Shown: positions 25,101 to 36,800 of the stretch, piece by piece
Layout of the letters: each line of letters begins with the position of its first letter
Numbering within the stretch: position 1 is the stretch's first letter
Origin: Spinacia oleracea
Taxonomy: Eukaryota > Streptophyta > Magnoliopsida > Caryophyllales > Amaranthaceae
Length of the DNA stretch: 64,000 nucleotides
Assembly: GCF_020520425.1 (NCBI RefSeq)
Contig: NC_079492.1
Coordinates: 109,217,157-109,281,156 of the forward strand
Direction: 5' to 3'
Notes under the pieces: generated by a model
The model's database searches: none
What the model saw: only the letters and a program-made list of their open reading frames with translations
Told to the model about the DNA's origin: nothing
Made by a program: the position numbers and the translations under genes

Positions 25101-28100
25101 GGATCTTCTCCACACAAAAGAGAGACAAGGAGAAACTTATGAACAACTACGTGCTGTTTTAGGCGAAACTTGTATTAGCTGTGAACTTCAGTTAGCAGAT
25201 TCATACCATGAGGCTCGTCAACGTACCTCATCCATCTCCCCTGCTGTTGCTGAAGAGCTTTTTGCATCTGAGTATTCTAAGGAGTGTCATATGCAAGCGC
25301 TTAGCCCAGATTTGACACAATTGAAAAAGGCTGTAGTCAACGTGGATAACTCTTTGAGTCCAAGTCATACCCTGCTTCAGATACATTGTGTTGACCACAA
25401 GGGTCTTCTGTATGATATCATGAGAACACTTAAAGACCATGATGTTAAGGTATACAATTTTTTTTTTGTCACATCAATCTACCTTTTAATGGTTACATAC
25501 TTACATCTGTCCAACGACCTAAATGACAGAGATATGATTGTATGACAGTCTTCCACACTTCTTCCCTGACAGCCTGATTTAATGTTATTAACTGATTAGT
25601 ACACCAAACACTACCTTGCTTGAGCTTTTGTAATTTAGTAAGCCTGTTTCGAGGAGATGAGGTGTTTTAGGCTGTGTATTGATCCCATGATTTCATTACG
25701 AATATCTGGTTCAAACTACTACAAATTCTTTGGTTGTTAATGTATTAATCCTTAGTCCTTAGCAAAATTATATACTTCCTATCCGGCTACCCTTAGGAAG
25801 AAGGCCCAAGCAAAAACCTGCAAATGGATTTGGAAGAAAGTCTGGCTAAAGAGTATAACCTATTGACTAGACTGGTGAAAAACCAGCAAGCTCTGAAAGG
25901 GATTCTAGATTTTGGCTTTACTGGGTTTAAATGTGGTACCTCTTTTCCAAGGAGTTCTCGGTTTCAAAATGTCCTACGTACTGTTGTAGTGTTGTGAATT
26001 TCATAGGGTGCAAGTTGTCCATTACAGATGTCCTAGGATTGATTTTTGTTCGCTAGCTAATTTATCTTATTGCTAGTGTCGTCATGGACATGACAACCAC
26101 TTCGAGAGTCCTTGAGCTTTCTCCATGTTTCCAATGTGATTTTATGTTGGTGCTCTAAAGATATGACTGAATCTTTGAAGTAGGCTCGACCTTGTTATTT
26201 TCCCGTCCAGATGATAAACGTGGACCATACAATTTTGGCAGGCCGCCTTGAAAATTCTCAGAGTTCCTTGCATTTCTTGTGAGTCCACCTTTGTTTGGGA
26301 CTGTCTCTTAGATTTTTACTATGATCCACATTATCAGGAATTTCCAAGATTGGGAATATTTTTCCCTTTCTCCACTTTTCCTAATATGTTCACCACAGAG
26401 TACTCTTCCCAATTCCCTAGATCCAGTCTGATTTGAATTTCCAATTTTCCATATTGGGTTTTTTCATCTCCAAACCCCCATAGGCCCATACCCTTACCTG
26501 AGAACTACCCCACACTTTCACAGACCATTATCTGCATAACCACAACCAAGGACTTCAGCATAATCTCACCCCTGCCAAAAGTGTCATTCTGCACTTGCCT
26601 CTATCAAGAGCCAAGACTCCTATCCTTTCCCCTGACCTGGATATGTTAAATCCTCGTTCTGCACCCACCATTGCCATCATATCCTTTTATCTGACAATAA
26701 CTTGGTTCAATATGTTCATCTGCCCAAAGTGCCATCCACAGTCCACAGCCTTAGCATTAAGCACTATTGTGTAGATTGCCTCTTACCACTTGCAAGGTGA
26801 GGATCCATCCTTTCCAGCCAAATACTCCTGCTCCATCTTTTCAACCTTGCAAATATCACCATGGCCACCTCTACATATGCCTTGGAGGGAAAAAAAAAAA
26901 TTTCGTTTCTGAAAATACGTATTTGCCATGAAACATTTCTCGCTACTGTAGTGGTGGTTGGCGTTGCTATTGGATATTGTGATTTGAATGTTCCTTGGTG
27001 GCCAACTCGAGCATCAAAGGTGAGTTCAGGGAGTAGTTTTGATTTTTGAGGCGGTAGTGATTGAGGGATGCTAAGGAAACGGCAATGTTGGTATAAGAAA
27101 GAAAGACAGCGAGGGAGTGTCAGAGTCATGGGGGCGAGGGGGTGAGGGGTGACGGGGTGGGGTGTGGCCGGGTGTTCATGACTCTGAGTGTGAAAGAGGA
27201 AATTTAGTGGTGGATGAGGAAGCAGTCAAGCAGGGGATTACAACAGTGTTACCGAGGGTGTTAGGACTTAGGATTCTATCTCGAGTTTCAATCAAACAAT
27301 AAGGTTTTATTCTTCATTAGCAAACATATTAGGTAATTGTATGTTTTTTTTGATAAATTTCCTTTTTTTCCTCTTTCTCGATTAATTAAGATTCCCCTTT
27401 TGAGTCTACAACCCAGTTGGGCCTTTACTGTGCTTGATCTTGGCTATGGGAATCTAAGGATGCTGTTTGGAAGGGTTTAGAATTGCAATTTCCATAAACT
27501 TCTGTCATGAGTCTCATGACTTCTCATAAATGTTACTCTGTATGAAATGGCTCTTAGTATATTTGTTTTTATTAAAGATTTGTTTTTTAAAATTGGTTGT
27601 TGGGTCTCTGGAGATCTTGCCGTCGATTGGACACATCATGACGCATGAGGTTTTTTTTCCTATTGCTTCAGTTTTATGTTTGAATGGGTTTTCATCTCAC
27701 ACCCCTGGACGCAGAAAGTTTGGACATTGTCAGACTGTGATCGGTATTGGCTTCTATGATTGTCATGTTGCAAATCTTAACCTGTAGATTACAGTTTAAG
27801 AGGGTCCTGGAAGCAATGAGAGTTGAGATAGCCATCGCAGCCCATTACTCGTAGCCTTACAGGGTCCATGGGCTGCAATGCTGGTACCTATTCTAATTGC
27901 CAGTTCAGGCAATTTGTCCTGGTTGTAGCTCCTTGTGCTGTAGTGGATTGGAAGTTGAATGTGAAGTCAGGCGCCAATATATTATAGCCTTATAGAGTTG
28001 CGGGGAGCGATGTTAGTATCTCTAGTCTGTTAGATGGGTTGCCTCTTGTATTCCTCTACCCAGCAGAAAGGGGAAGGAAGAAAAATCAGATATTGCTATT

Positions 28101-28820
28101 GAGTGCACCATGGGGTTGGGTCAGAGGTCATTTGCTGTTTGCATATTTTTCTTTGTGAATTTCATGATTCTGAACGACTGCAAACTAATGCACTTGCAAT
28201 ATTCTCGATCCAGATTTCATATGGTCGAATCCCAGCAGTTCAAAAAGGACATCGTGACATAGATTTATTCCTTCAGCAGAAGGACGGAAAAAAGATGGTT
28301 GATCCGGAACGAGAAAATTTGTTATGTTCCTGTCTTAAGATGGAAATGCTTCACCCGTTGCGCGTACTCATAGCAAATCGTGGGCCTGACACTGAACTAT
28401 TAGTTGCTAATCCAGTCGAGTTATCGGGACGGGGAAGACCTCGAGTTTTCCATGATGCTACTCTTGCTCTTAAAAAGCTTGGCATCTGCATTTTCTCGGT
28501 AAGAATACAGCATTCCGTGATTTTTTTTTTTTGTTCTTCAAGTTTCTTCATACCATGCTGCCGATTCGATACAAGGTTGTCTGCACTCTGCAATACTACT
28601 TCTCTTGGACATTTTTTTTTATCAGTGGGAAGTTTGTTGGTTTAAGTTGGTAATATTTTATGTTTAATTGCAGGCTGAGATAGGCAGGTATTCTGCTTCA
28701 GACCGGGAATGGGAAGTGTATCGTTTTCTTTTAGATGAGAACTGTGAATATCAATTGTTGACAAAAGATGCTAGGAATCAGATTGTAGACAGAGTCAGAA
28801 GATTGCTGATGGGTTGGTGA
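22118..28820 (+). CDS. ACR9: ACT domain-repeat protein, ACR9-type
   Basis: There are six coding exons: 22118-22271, 23305-23520, 23607-23712, 25101-25449, 28214-28498 and 28674-28820. All have GT-AG borders, and together they give 418 aa. Arabidopsis ACR9 is about 411 aa, with the same opening (MGI-NDDAVLIE) and the same end (RARNQVVDRV--LMGW). Four ACT units are visible: residues about 21-100 (WVITVNCPDKTGLGLDICR), 105-165 (LYLLKFCCLGRRGLLYDVTH), 248-315 (LLQIHCVDHKGLLYDIMRTL) and 323-400 (LRVLIANRGPDTELLVANP). ACT repeats bind small ligands, usually amino acids. ACR proteins are thought to act as amino-acid sensors or regulators in plants, and no enzyme domain is present. ACR10 is the nearest alternative name. 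Intron 4 (2.76 kb) and intron 3 hold no recognised gene. Confidence 0.92.
22453..22792 (+). repeat. Tandem duplication in intron 1 of the ACR9-like gene
   Basis: Two copies with a period of about 179 bp start at 22453 and 22632. Each runs from TTGAAGATG to ACCTAACATGG. They differ at only a few positions and by one short deletion in the second copy, so the duplication is fairly recent. It has no coding or element signature. Confidence 0.85.
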
Positions 28821-30240
28821 TGAAGTTGAGCAGTTTTGGACACTTTTCACCCATGCGCTGTATTGTATCAGATTCTTGAGTTGATTCTGATGTATAGTGT
28901 ATCCTATTCGTTTAAGCCTTAAGGGTGTTTGAATAACAGTAGAGGGAATGGAAAGAAAAAGGGGAAATAGGGAATGGCTTGGTATCAGATTTTAATATCC
29001 TCCCATTTTCTTTCTCATCGATCTCCAAATCAATATCCAAATGAATCTATAAGGATCCTCTTCCTTTCCCTTTAAGGATTCTCATCCAATCGCTTGTAAG
29101 TTGTAAGTGGTTCATATTTTCCAGTTTGGAGTAGAAAAAATAGAATGTACTTGCAGCTTAAGCTGTCTGCCTGCTTGATTGTGTGTGATACCTGCAATTC
29201 ATAGTTTCCTAAATCCTAAGGCTTGCTGATTATGCTGTGTTGGTATACTTGACCATTCAGCAGTAAGGAGATGTGAGAAATTTAGTAGCCATTACGAGAT
29301 TGACGAACAAACAAACTACTGTTTTCTTACCAATTTCGTCTGCTGAACAGTTTCAGACAGCTGCATCAGTAAATAAATTGAAAACATAAAGAAAGCAAGG
29401 CCAAGCTTATCATGACTTTAGTGGATCAAGAAGACATTGTGCGAAAGAAAAAAATTCTTACCTACCACAATAACAGAATTTATTTGGGACTCTTATAATA
29501 TGTGAACTCATAGGGTGTGGATGATGATTTTGAAAGAAAATTCATGACAAAAATGATACTAAATCAACAACATTATGGGTATTTATAAGCAAATAATAAG
29601 CAATAACTAATTTTCAAACACAAAATCTAGCCGTTGAGCATTAGAATCGGTAGTTTTAAATTATGGTTATTTTGTGAATTTGGTGAATTATGAAACTAGG
29701 CAAACGGAATACTAACAACGCGTCATTAGTAAGGGTATTTTAGGTATTAAGTCATTTGTGAGGGGTATTTTATGTATTTCTGAAACTTGATAGGCGCTTA
29801 TAAATTATGCTAAAACTCAGGAGTATTTTATGAAAATTCGTTGTTTCTATGCTATTTATATATAGAGTACTAAATTTGACCGTCAATATTTTTTATTACA
29901 TATGAATAAAAACTACATACTTTGTAAAATCATACCATTAACAATTAAAAGGTCTTTACATATTAGTAATTCCTATTAAGAAAAAGTATGGTCAATATAT
30001 CTATTAAGAGAGGGGAGAAGTATATCTTAGAGACAAAAAAAACATAATCCTTGTAAACTGATCATACACCCAAATTTAAAATCTCTTGTCCACCTCCTAA
30101 AAACCTACTCTTATGTTATCACAAATTATAAACGTAGAGGACAATTTGATTGTTAAGACTCATAATAATTTGTAGCAAACTTCTTAATGCATTTTGTCAA
30201 TATGTCATCTAGTTTGTCAAAGACATTAGTGAAAATCGTG
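28821..30240. other. Intergenic DNA between ACR9-like gene and the unknown-function gene
   Basis: The first few hundred bases are the 3' UTR of the ACR9-like gene. The remainder is AT-rich, with no reading frame or element that I can support. Confidence 0.4.
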
Positions 30241-30272
30241 GGATCTTCATAGGATGGTAGGAGCACGTATGT

Positions 30273-30340
30273 AGCCCACTAATTATTCAGGCCCCACATA
30301 CTAATCCCAATGGCCCACTTAATTGATATCAGATGGCCCA
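30273..30340 (+). promoter_or_regulatory. Cluster of site II (GGCCCA/AGCCCA) motifs
   Basis: Motifs occur at 30273-30278 (AGCCCA), 30312-30317 and 30335-30340 (GGCCCA), about 460-530 bp before the coding start. Such clusters are typical of constitutively expressed plant genes. A pyrimidine-rich 5' UTR (30470-30540) follows. Confidence 0.5.
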
Positions 30341-30800
30341 GTTTTCTCATTTTTCCATTACAGATCCACCTAACTTTCTTACTCTCTCTGCTGAGTATGC
30401 TCTTGTTATTTTATCCAAAAAAAACAAATTCCACGTATTCATTTTCCATTTTTCCGCGTCCTCGTGTCATCTTCCCCCCTCTCTCTCCCTTCTTCTTCCT
30501 GTCACTGTTCTACATCATCCACTTTCCAGAAATTAAACATTCAATTAAAGCTTCTCGGTTGCGCCATCCCTACAACCTCTTTTCGAATACATAACCTTAT
30601 TCAATAATTGATGCAAATTCAGTTCCAATTCTCGACATTGCAGTTTCTCTCTCATAGAAAACAGTTATTGCAAGTCAATAACACATTCATACCGTTTTGG
30701 ATCATCAATTTGAGCTAATCGCATTCTATCGGCGGAGGTTCGAATCTCATTAGCGTCGAAAAGTTAGAGATTTGAAGAGTTTGAATTTGTTAATTTTGGC

Positions 30801-33800
30801 GTGGTTTTGGATCCGGATGCTTTTATTGCCAGAAAAATGCAGCAGATTTCGGAGACCCGAAGCCGCGCTTATCTCACCGCTCTTTCTCAAGAAATTCAGA
30901 AGAAGCTTCAACGAGTGAGCTTACTTTCTTCTAATTCTGATTTTTTTTTTTTTTTTTTAAAGTTTTATGTGAAGTATTATTTTTGGTTCATTTTGATTGA
31001 GACTAACTATAAAATATTAGAATTTTAGATTTCAAGTTTAGTGAATATTGATTTGTATTCTTGCTGAAATTTTACTTTGACTACGAAATTATTGTTTAAT
31101 CATCATGTACTTTGGTGAGTATGCGATTGTTCTTTCACTTGATTTAGGTTCGACTAATATCTTGTTTCGACTGATGACTTGCTGCATGTACGGTTTTTAA
31201 TCAATTTGAAGTTGTATTGGTTGTTTCTAGTTGTTTTGGTGAATTAATAAGATTCAATTTTGATATTTATCTGTTTATGTTGTTGTTTAACAGGCAGAAG
31301 TGAGTCCTTCGCTGCAGCGAAATTTGTTGCAGGAGTTATTTGCTGATATAGCGTTGGGAGTTGATGATCGTGCCAAAGGTTTATCTCTCTTTTCTTCTCT
31401 AATCGTTATTTTTTAATTTATTTTGGGAGTAGAAGCTGGTTGACATTGTGGTGAAAGTGTATGTCCTGTGATGGCTATGAAGAAATCTAATTACGCATTC
31501 GATTCATAAACGCTTTGCTGTTGTTTGTTTGCTTAGTAGTTTTGGGAAATTGGTGATGCCACCGTGTGCGGCTAAACTAAAGCTAATGTTGTGTGTCAAA
31601 TCTATTTGTTGGCAACTACACCAATAACAAGTCGCTTTGAGCCTTTGATTATGTAATCGTGGATACGGAAAGTTCTTTGCTTAATTTATGTGAGGTCCAG
31701 CTGAAGGCTATAATCTTTCGGCGGTTTGGTGATGATTGATAACTTGTCTAACTGTAGATGGTTGTTTTGACATGAATATGTGAGCTGCTACAAAAGTAGT
31801 TTTCATAGATTGTGAGATCAAGTTGCCCCTTGCATAGTTGCATTGTCTTTGTTTTCTGTTTGTTCCTGTTCTGAAATTTTATCTAGGGGATATCTAAAAT
31901 GTTGCAACTTTGTTGTTTATGTATTCGCTTATCACTTCTGCAAACTTGGCAGCTGTCCATCTTACTTTCATCTGTAGAATGCAGAAACAATCAAGCCAAA
32001 GTTGACTATATATAAAGGTTTTATTTTTTAAGAGAGCTCTGCATCCCCTTCTTATTTGCACTCCATCCAATTATTGCAAACTTGCAATGATACAAACCCT
32101 AAGAGAAGTAGTATTATGGATAGAAGACATTGAAATTAGTAACTTTAGGTTATATGTAAAAACCAAAGGTTATTTGTAGGAAGCGATACATGTGACTGAA
32201 TCAGACTTAATGGATCACTATTAAGATTACTGTGAGAGTGCTTACGATGTTTTTGATAGTTAAGGAGGTTCCCGCTCCACATGTTTCCATTGAGTTATCC
32301 AACCAGTCTTCTTAAAGATTCTATTAGAGGGAGTTACGGTGTCTAGAATATCCCTGGGAGCTTTATGTGAGTTGCAGGCTATTCTTTCCATCCCTCAAAG
32401 GAGATTTCTTTGTTTTTAGGCGTCTTGGGGGTATAACTCTTGCCTTCGCCAGCACCCCCCTGTGCCGGGTTCAGTTTCAATAGTGATACCAGAGGCCAAT
32501 AGTCAAGCCCACTGATCTTCCTCTTATTCCTGTCATTCTTGAGATTTGCCATTATCTTTTGCTCTTCCCTACAGTTTTGTTAGATCTGGGGCCTTGTTCA
32601 TTATGGAGTTATGGACCCAATATGACAAAGTTCATAAGCTGAGGATTCTTATCTTCATTGTATCAAACTTTTTAAGATAATCCCTGAAGTCCTTGACGTC
32701 CTTCGTTGAAGCAATATAATGTTGGGTTTAGGGACATATATGATATGAGAGGTCATTCGGCAATTCAGAGGCCTCCTTCCATTCACATGTTTGGCATTGA
32801 CACTCTGAGAATTAAGGCATTTGGAGTTTTGTGGGGTTCATTTCAAGTTTGATATCACATATGGTTCATATGGTCGTTATGGTCCTTATGGAACATGGTG
32901 ACATTTGAATGCTCGTGGAAATTGTACTTGTTCACTTGACCTTCCACAGTTCTATCAGTATCCCTTAGGGGTCTTCCAGTTAGATTTTTAGCTTTTCTCA
33001 ACACCGAATGAACTGTGTTGGTTGTTGTCCGTGTTTACATGGAAGTATTAAGAAACCCGCAAAGCATTTCCCTTTTCTTATTTTCGTTTTTTAATCATCT
33101 CTTAGAAGGATGTTCCGTGCATGAATTTAGCCTTTCTATTGAGCTTTAGAAGGGTGAAAGAAGCCATTTCAGATAGATGTCATTTTAGCAAAGATCTGCT
33201 ATCTTTCTCTTCAAGTGTTTACAAGAAATTCTTGATCAATGTCCTCAATACGCATATGTTGTTGTCTGTGTTTACATGGAAGTATTAGGAAGCTCGTGAA
33301 GCTTTTCCCTTTTCTGATATCCTTCATTTAATTTTCCCTTAGAAGGATGTTCCGTGCATGAATTTTAGCCTCTCTACTGAGCTTTTGAGGGGCGACAGAG
33401 GGTCATTTCAGATAGGTGTTATTTATGGAAAATATGGCTGTGATCCTTCTGGCTTTTGCCGGCACACAAGAGTATCGTGTATGCAGGCGTCATCTGTCGT
33501 GTATGCTACGACAGATGATCGTTGGGAAACTTTGTAAGTCTTTTGTTAGCTCCCTCGGAATGATTCTCTGAGCTCGAGTGCCGTCAGAATGGGATCTCAA
33601 TAATATATATGGCCCAACCTCATGAATTGTCTAGAGTTCAGACATTAATTACGGACCCTGCTGTTTGCTAGCTTGGGGCGCCACTTGGGAGTTGGGGACA
33701 TTTGGTATGTTTGCAAGACTTTACTCCGTTGTCCATCAAAGTCTCCTGCCTCCTGGTCTTGATTTTTGAATCATATGCGATAGTAAAGGCCATTGAGCGG

Positions 33801-36800
33801 TCCTAGAAAGTTTCCCTCATTGGTTTCCCTGCGTCCCTGTTATGTTTTTTTCTCTAGCAACTATCTAAAAGGGTCTCTCAGGGGCTACACTAGGCACACT
33901 GTTTAATGTGGCCCAATTAAGATGGCAATCGTAGACTTTGGAACCCAAAAAGGTTCTTTTTCAGGCGTTACCAAGTACCAAGTGTTTTCAAGACTTTTAC
34001 AGCTACCTTGAACATTATAATTTTTGGCCTTCCCCAGTGGTTTTATAGGAAGCCATACAACAGTAATATTTCTCTTTTGTGTTTCTACAATTTACATTCG
34101 AAAGGTCTTCTCGAGTGTGATTTATATTGCTTTTAAGACGGGCTTCTTGTGTGACATGCGTGTAATGTATGTTCTGGTTGGCCAATAGCCCAATATGAAT
34201 CCTTGAAGGTGCTACTGTGCTGTATGTTTTCTAGTCCTAGAGGTCCTTTCATCTCCAGTGCCTTTTCAGCTAATGTCCCTGTCAGTTGAATTTTAGCTTA
34301 CATCGGTGCCAAATAGAATGCAGTTTCATGTCACATGTATTTTTCTACGCAAAATTGTTAATATAATTCACTGCTTAACTTCATGATGCTTCTCTCAAGT
34401 CCAATGTAGTTTTGTCGTAGGACCCAAAAGTTTCCCTTAGTGTAGGCTTTGAAGAGCCATCTTAGGCTTTGGGACATTGATGGTTCAGAAGGCTGTTGTA
34501 TCTCCAAGACTTATCACCAGTCTTACATATTCTTTTTGGTGTTTGTCAGTGTTGAACCTTTTGGTGGGTCTAGTGCCTTTGTCCATCCTAGCCAATATTA
34601 TTTGTAGTGCCTTTGTCCATCCTAAGCAATAGTGGTTTTAGTTCATCTTATCTTTCAATTCTCTGGAGGGCATCCAAGCATGAGTTAATAGAACTTGAAA
34701 AGAGTCATTTTGTGCTCATTTGGATTAGATAATTAATCAAGGTCAAACGATTTTGTGGTACATGGCATGTTGGTGCTTAATTCTGAGCTCATGTTTCTCA
34801 ATTGCTAAAAAATACGGAATAGTCCCTGAATAGGGCTTGCATATAATTCACAATATATATTCACTCAGTTTACAGTGGAACGTTACGTAAACAAGATGTG
34901 TACATATTATATTATGTACTATCTATATTTAAGACCTTACTTTTTTTGCCCTTATTGTCCCTCCGCCGACATGGAAATTATCCTAAAGTATTAAATACAC
35001 ATTGGCGATTGAGAAAAATGAGGAATCATAATTAATGGAAAAATTAACAACAATAATCTCAACTATAGGTGGTCTTTTCATTTAATCCCAACTAATGTTA
35101 ATCTAAAACACTCTAACACGACTTGTGACCTTAAGAACTGGTATATTTATTTTTTTGTTTCAAGTCATTGTTTGCTCACTCTCTCTCCTTTTCTCTCTCG
35201 AACGAAAAGCATCAACATCAATGTCTTCTTTCCCCCCCCCCCTCTCTCGCACCAACCCCATGTCCGTCCCCACTCCAACCAGCGCCACCTTAGTTTAACC
35301 CCCAATCCCCCATCAATCCTGGCAACTCTCTCTCCTTCCACTTTCGTCCTCTTTTCTCCACGCCTCCTTGGTCTGCCACTTTCACCATTAACTTTTATCA
35401 TCTTTCTTCCCTAAGCACCACCATAATCAGCCACCCCTGCGAACACACGACCTCCTCCCGACCCACTTCCCAACACCCCAGACTCCAGCTACAACCCCAA
35501 ACAACCCCAACTACAACCTCATCGACACTTCCTATGACTTTCTCTCTCCTTCCCCACGGGTGTTTCTCTCCTCTTCTTTCACTATGGGGGCATTTGAGCT
35601 AGCCAAGGAAGAATCGTGGACAATGAGAATATGAAGGGTTTGGGGTTGTTTGAAGGAAAAGGATAAAAGTTTGTTGAAATTGGAAGGAAGTGTTGAAGGG
35701 GCTGTGATTGAGGAGAGAGATTAGAATGAGGAGGAGGTGCACCGCCACTATCGCGGCGGAGTCGCCTGATTTTTTCCGCTACTAGCATTAGGCGAGGGAG
35801 AAAGGGAGGGAATGCCGCCTGAGTTTTGCCATTGATGATGAGAGGCGAGAAAGAGAGAGACGTGAGTGATGGAGGGGCAAGGATGTGGTTGGGCTGGGAA
35901 ATAATAAAAGAATAAATTAAGTAAATGCAAGCCAATCGCAAAGCTAACACATCGCCTCTTTTTCCTATTCAACAGGTCATTAAGAATCTAAGTCTATTTT
36001 GAGAAGGGTGACATAATACTTCGGATTATTCTAGGTTAAACTATCTCCCTCCGTTTCTGAATACTCACAACACTTGCCTTTTTCGGCCGTTTTTGAATAC
36101 TTGCAACACTTCCTGTTTAGTCATGAGGCCGCTAATTATTTATTGTCTCTCTTCACTAACGCTTCTTGCATCAACTATTTGTGGTTTCTCTCTTACTAAC
36201 CCCACTTAGCACCAATTATTTATTATTTCTCATACATCATCATTATCATTACCCCATTGCCTCAAAGAGGCTCCGGCAAGAAGCGGGGTAAGGGGGAGTC
36301 GGATGTACGCAACCTTACCCCTGCAATTGCAGAGAGGTTGTTTCCAATTGACCCAAAAGCGATAACGGGACGACAACGGGACGACCATCTTCTACTTCAT
36401 TAACTAGCACATTAATTTATTCATTTCCATCTACTGACAAATATTCCTAAAACTATGTGCAAACTCAAGTATTGCGGTAATTCTGAAACGGAGGGAGTAT
36501 TAGGGAGTAAAACGAGAAGACCACTGATAGTTGAGATTATTGATTTATTTTCATATTTTATCTCTTTGTATGAATAAGTGCGATCTAAAATTTACTCCCT
36601 CCGTGGCTAAAGGATTGGATTGCCCCATTGCCATTTTTTGGGTCAAAATCTCATTAGCCTATAAGTAATAATATAGTCATGTGGGGCCTTGTTAGATTTG
36701 TTTCAATATATATTTTCGGAATATTAACTTTTTATAATTTTTACGCCTGTAGAAGTAGAGTTAGTTACGTTTTAAGTCGTATCTCGGAAACCGTGAAAAG

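Larger units (their letters stand above)
35051..36542. mobile_element. TIR DNA transposon, 1.5 kb, non-autonomous
   Basis: The left end CAATAATCTCAACTATAGGT is matched in inverted form by ATAGTTGAGATTATTG at the right end. The inverted repeat continues imperfectly through GGTGGTCTTTTC. The body has no transposase frame and consists of a pyrimidine-rich block (35160-35560) and a purine-rich block (35580-35900). No clear target duplication is seen, so the superfamily is uncertain; Mutator-like is possible. A Stowaway-like MITE (36045-36497) sits inside near the right end and is therefore younger. Confidence 0.6.

Noticed and set aside
26764-27129. ORFs on both strands in intron 4 of the ACR9-like gene
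   Set aside because: There is no domain, no splice support, and they lie inside an intron of a gene whose exons account for the full protein.
35165-35972. Pro/Ser-rich ORFs on both strands in the 1.5-kb TIR element
   Set aside because: They follow from pyrimidine-rich and purine-rich blocks. No domain is visible and no transposase motif was found.
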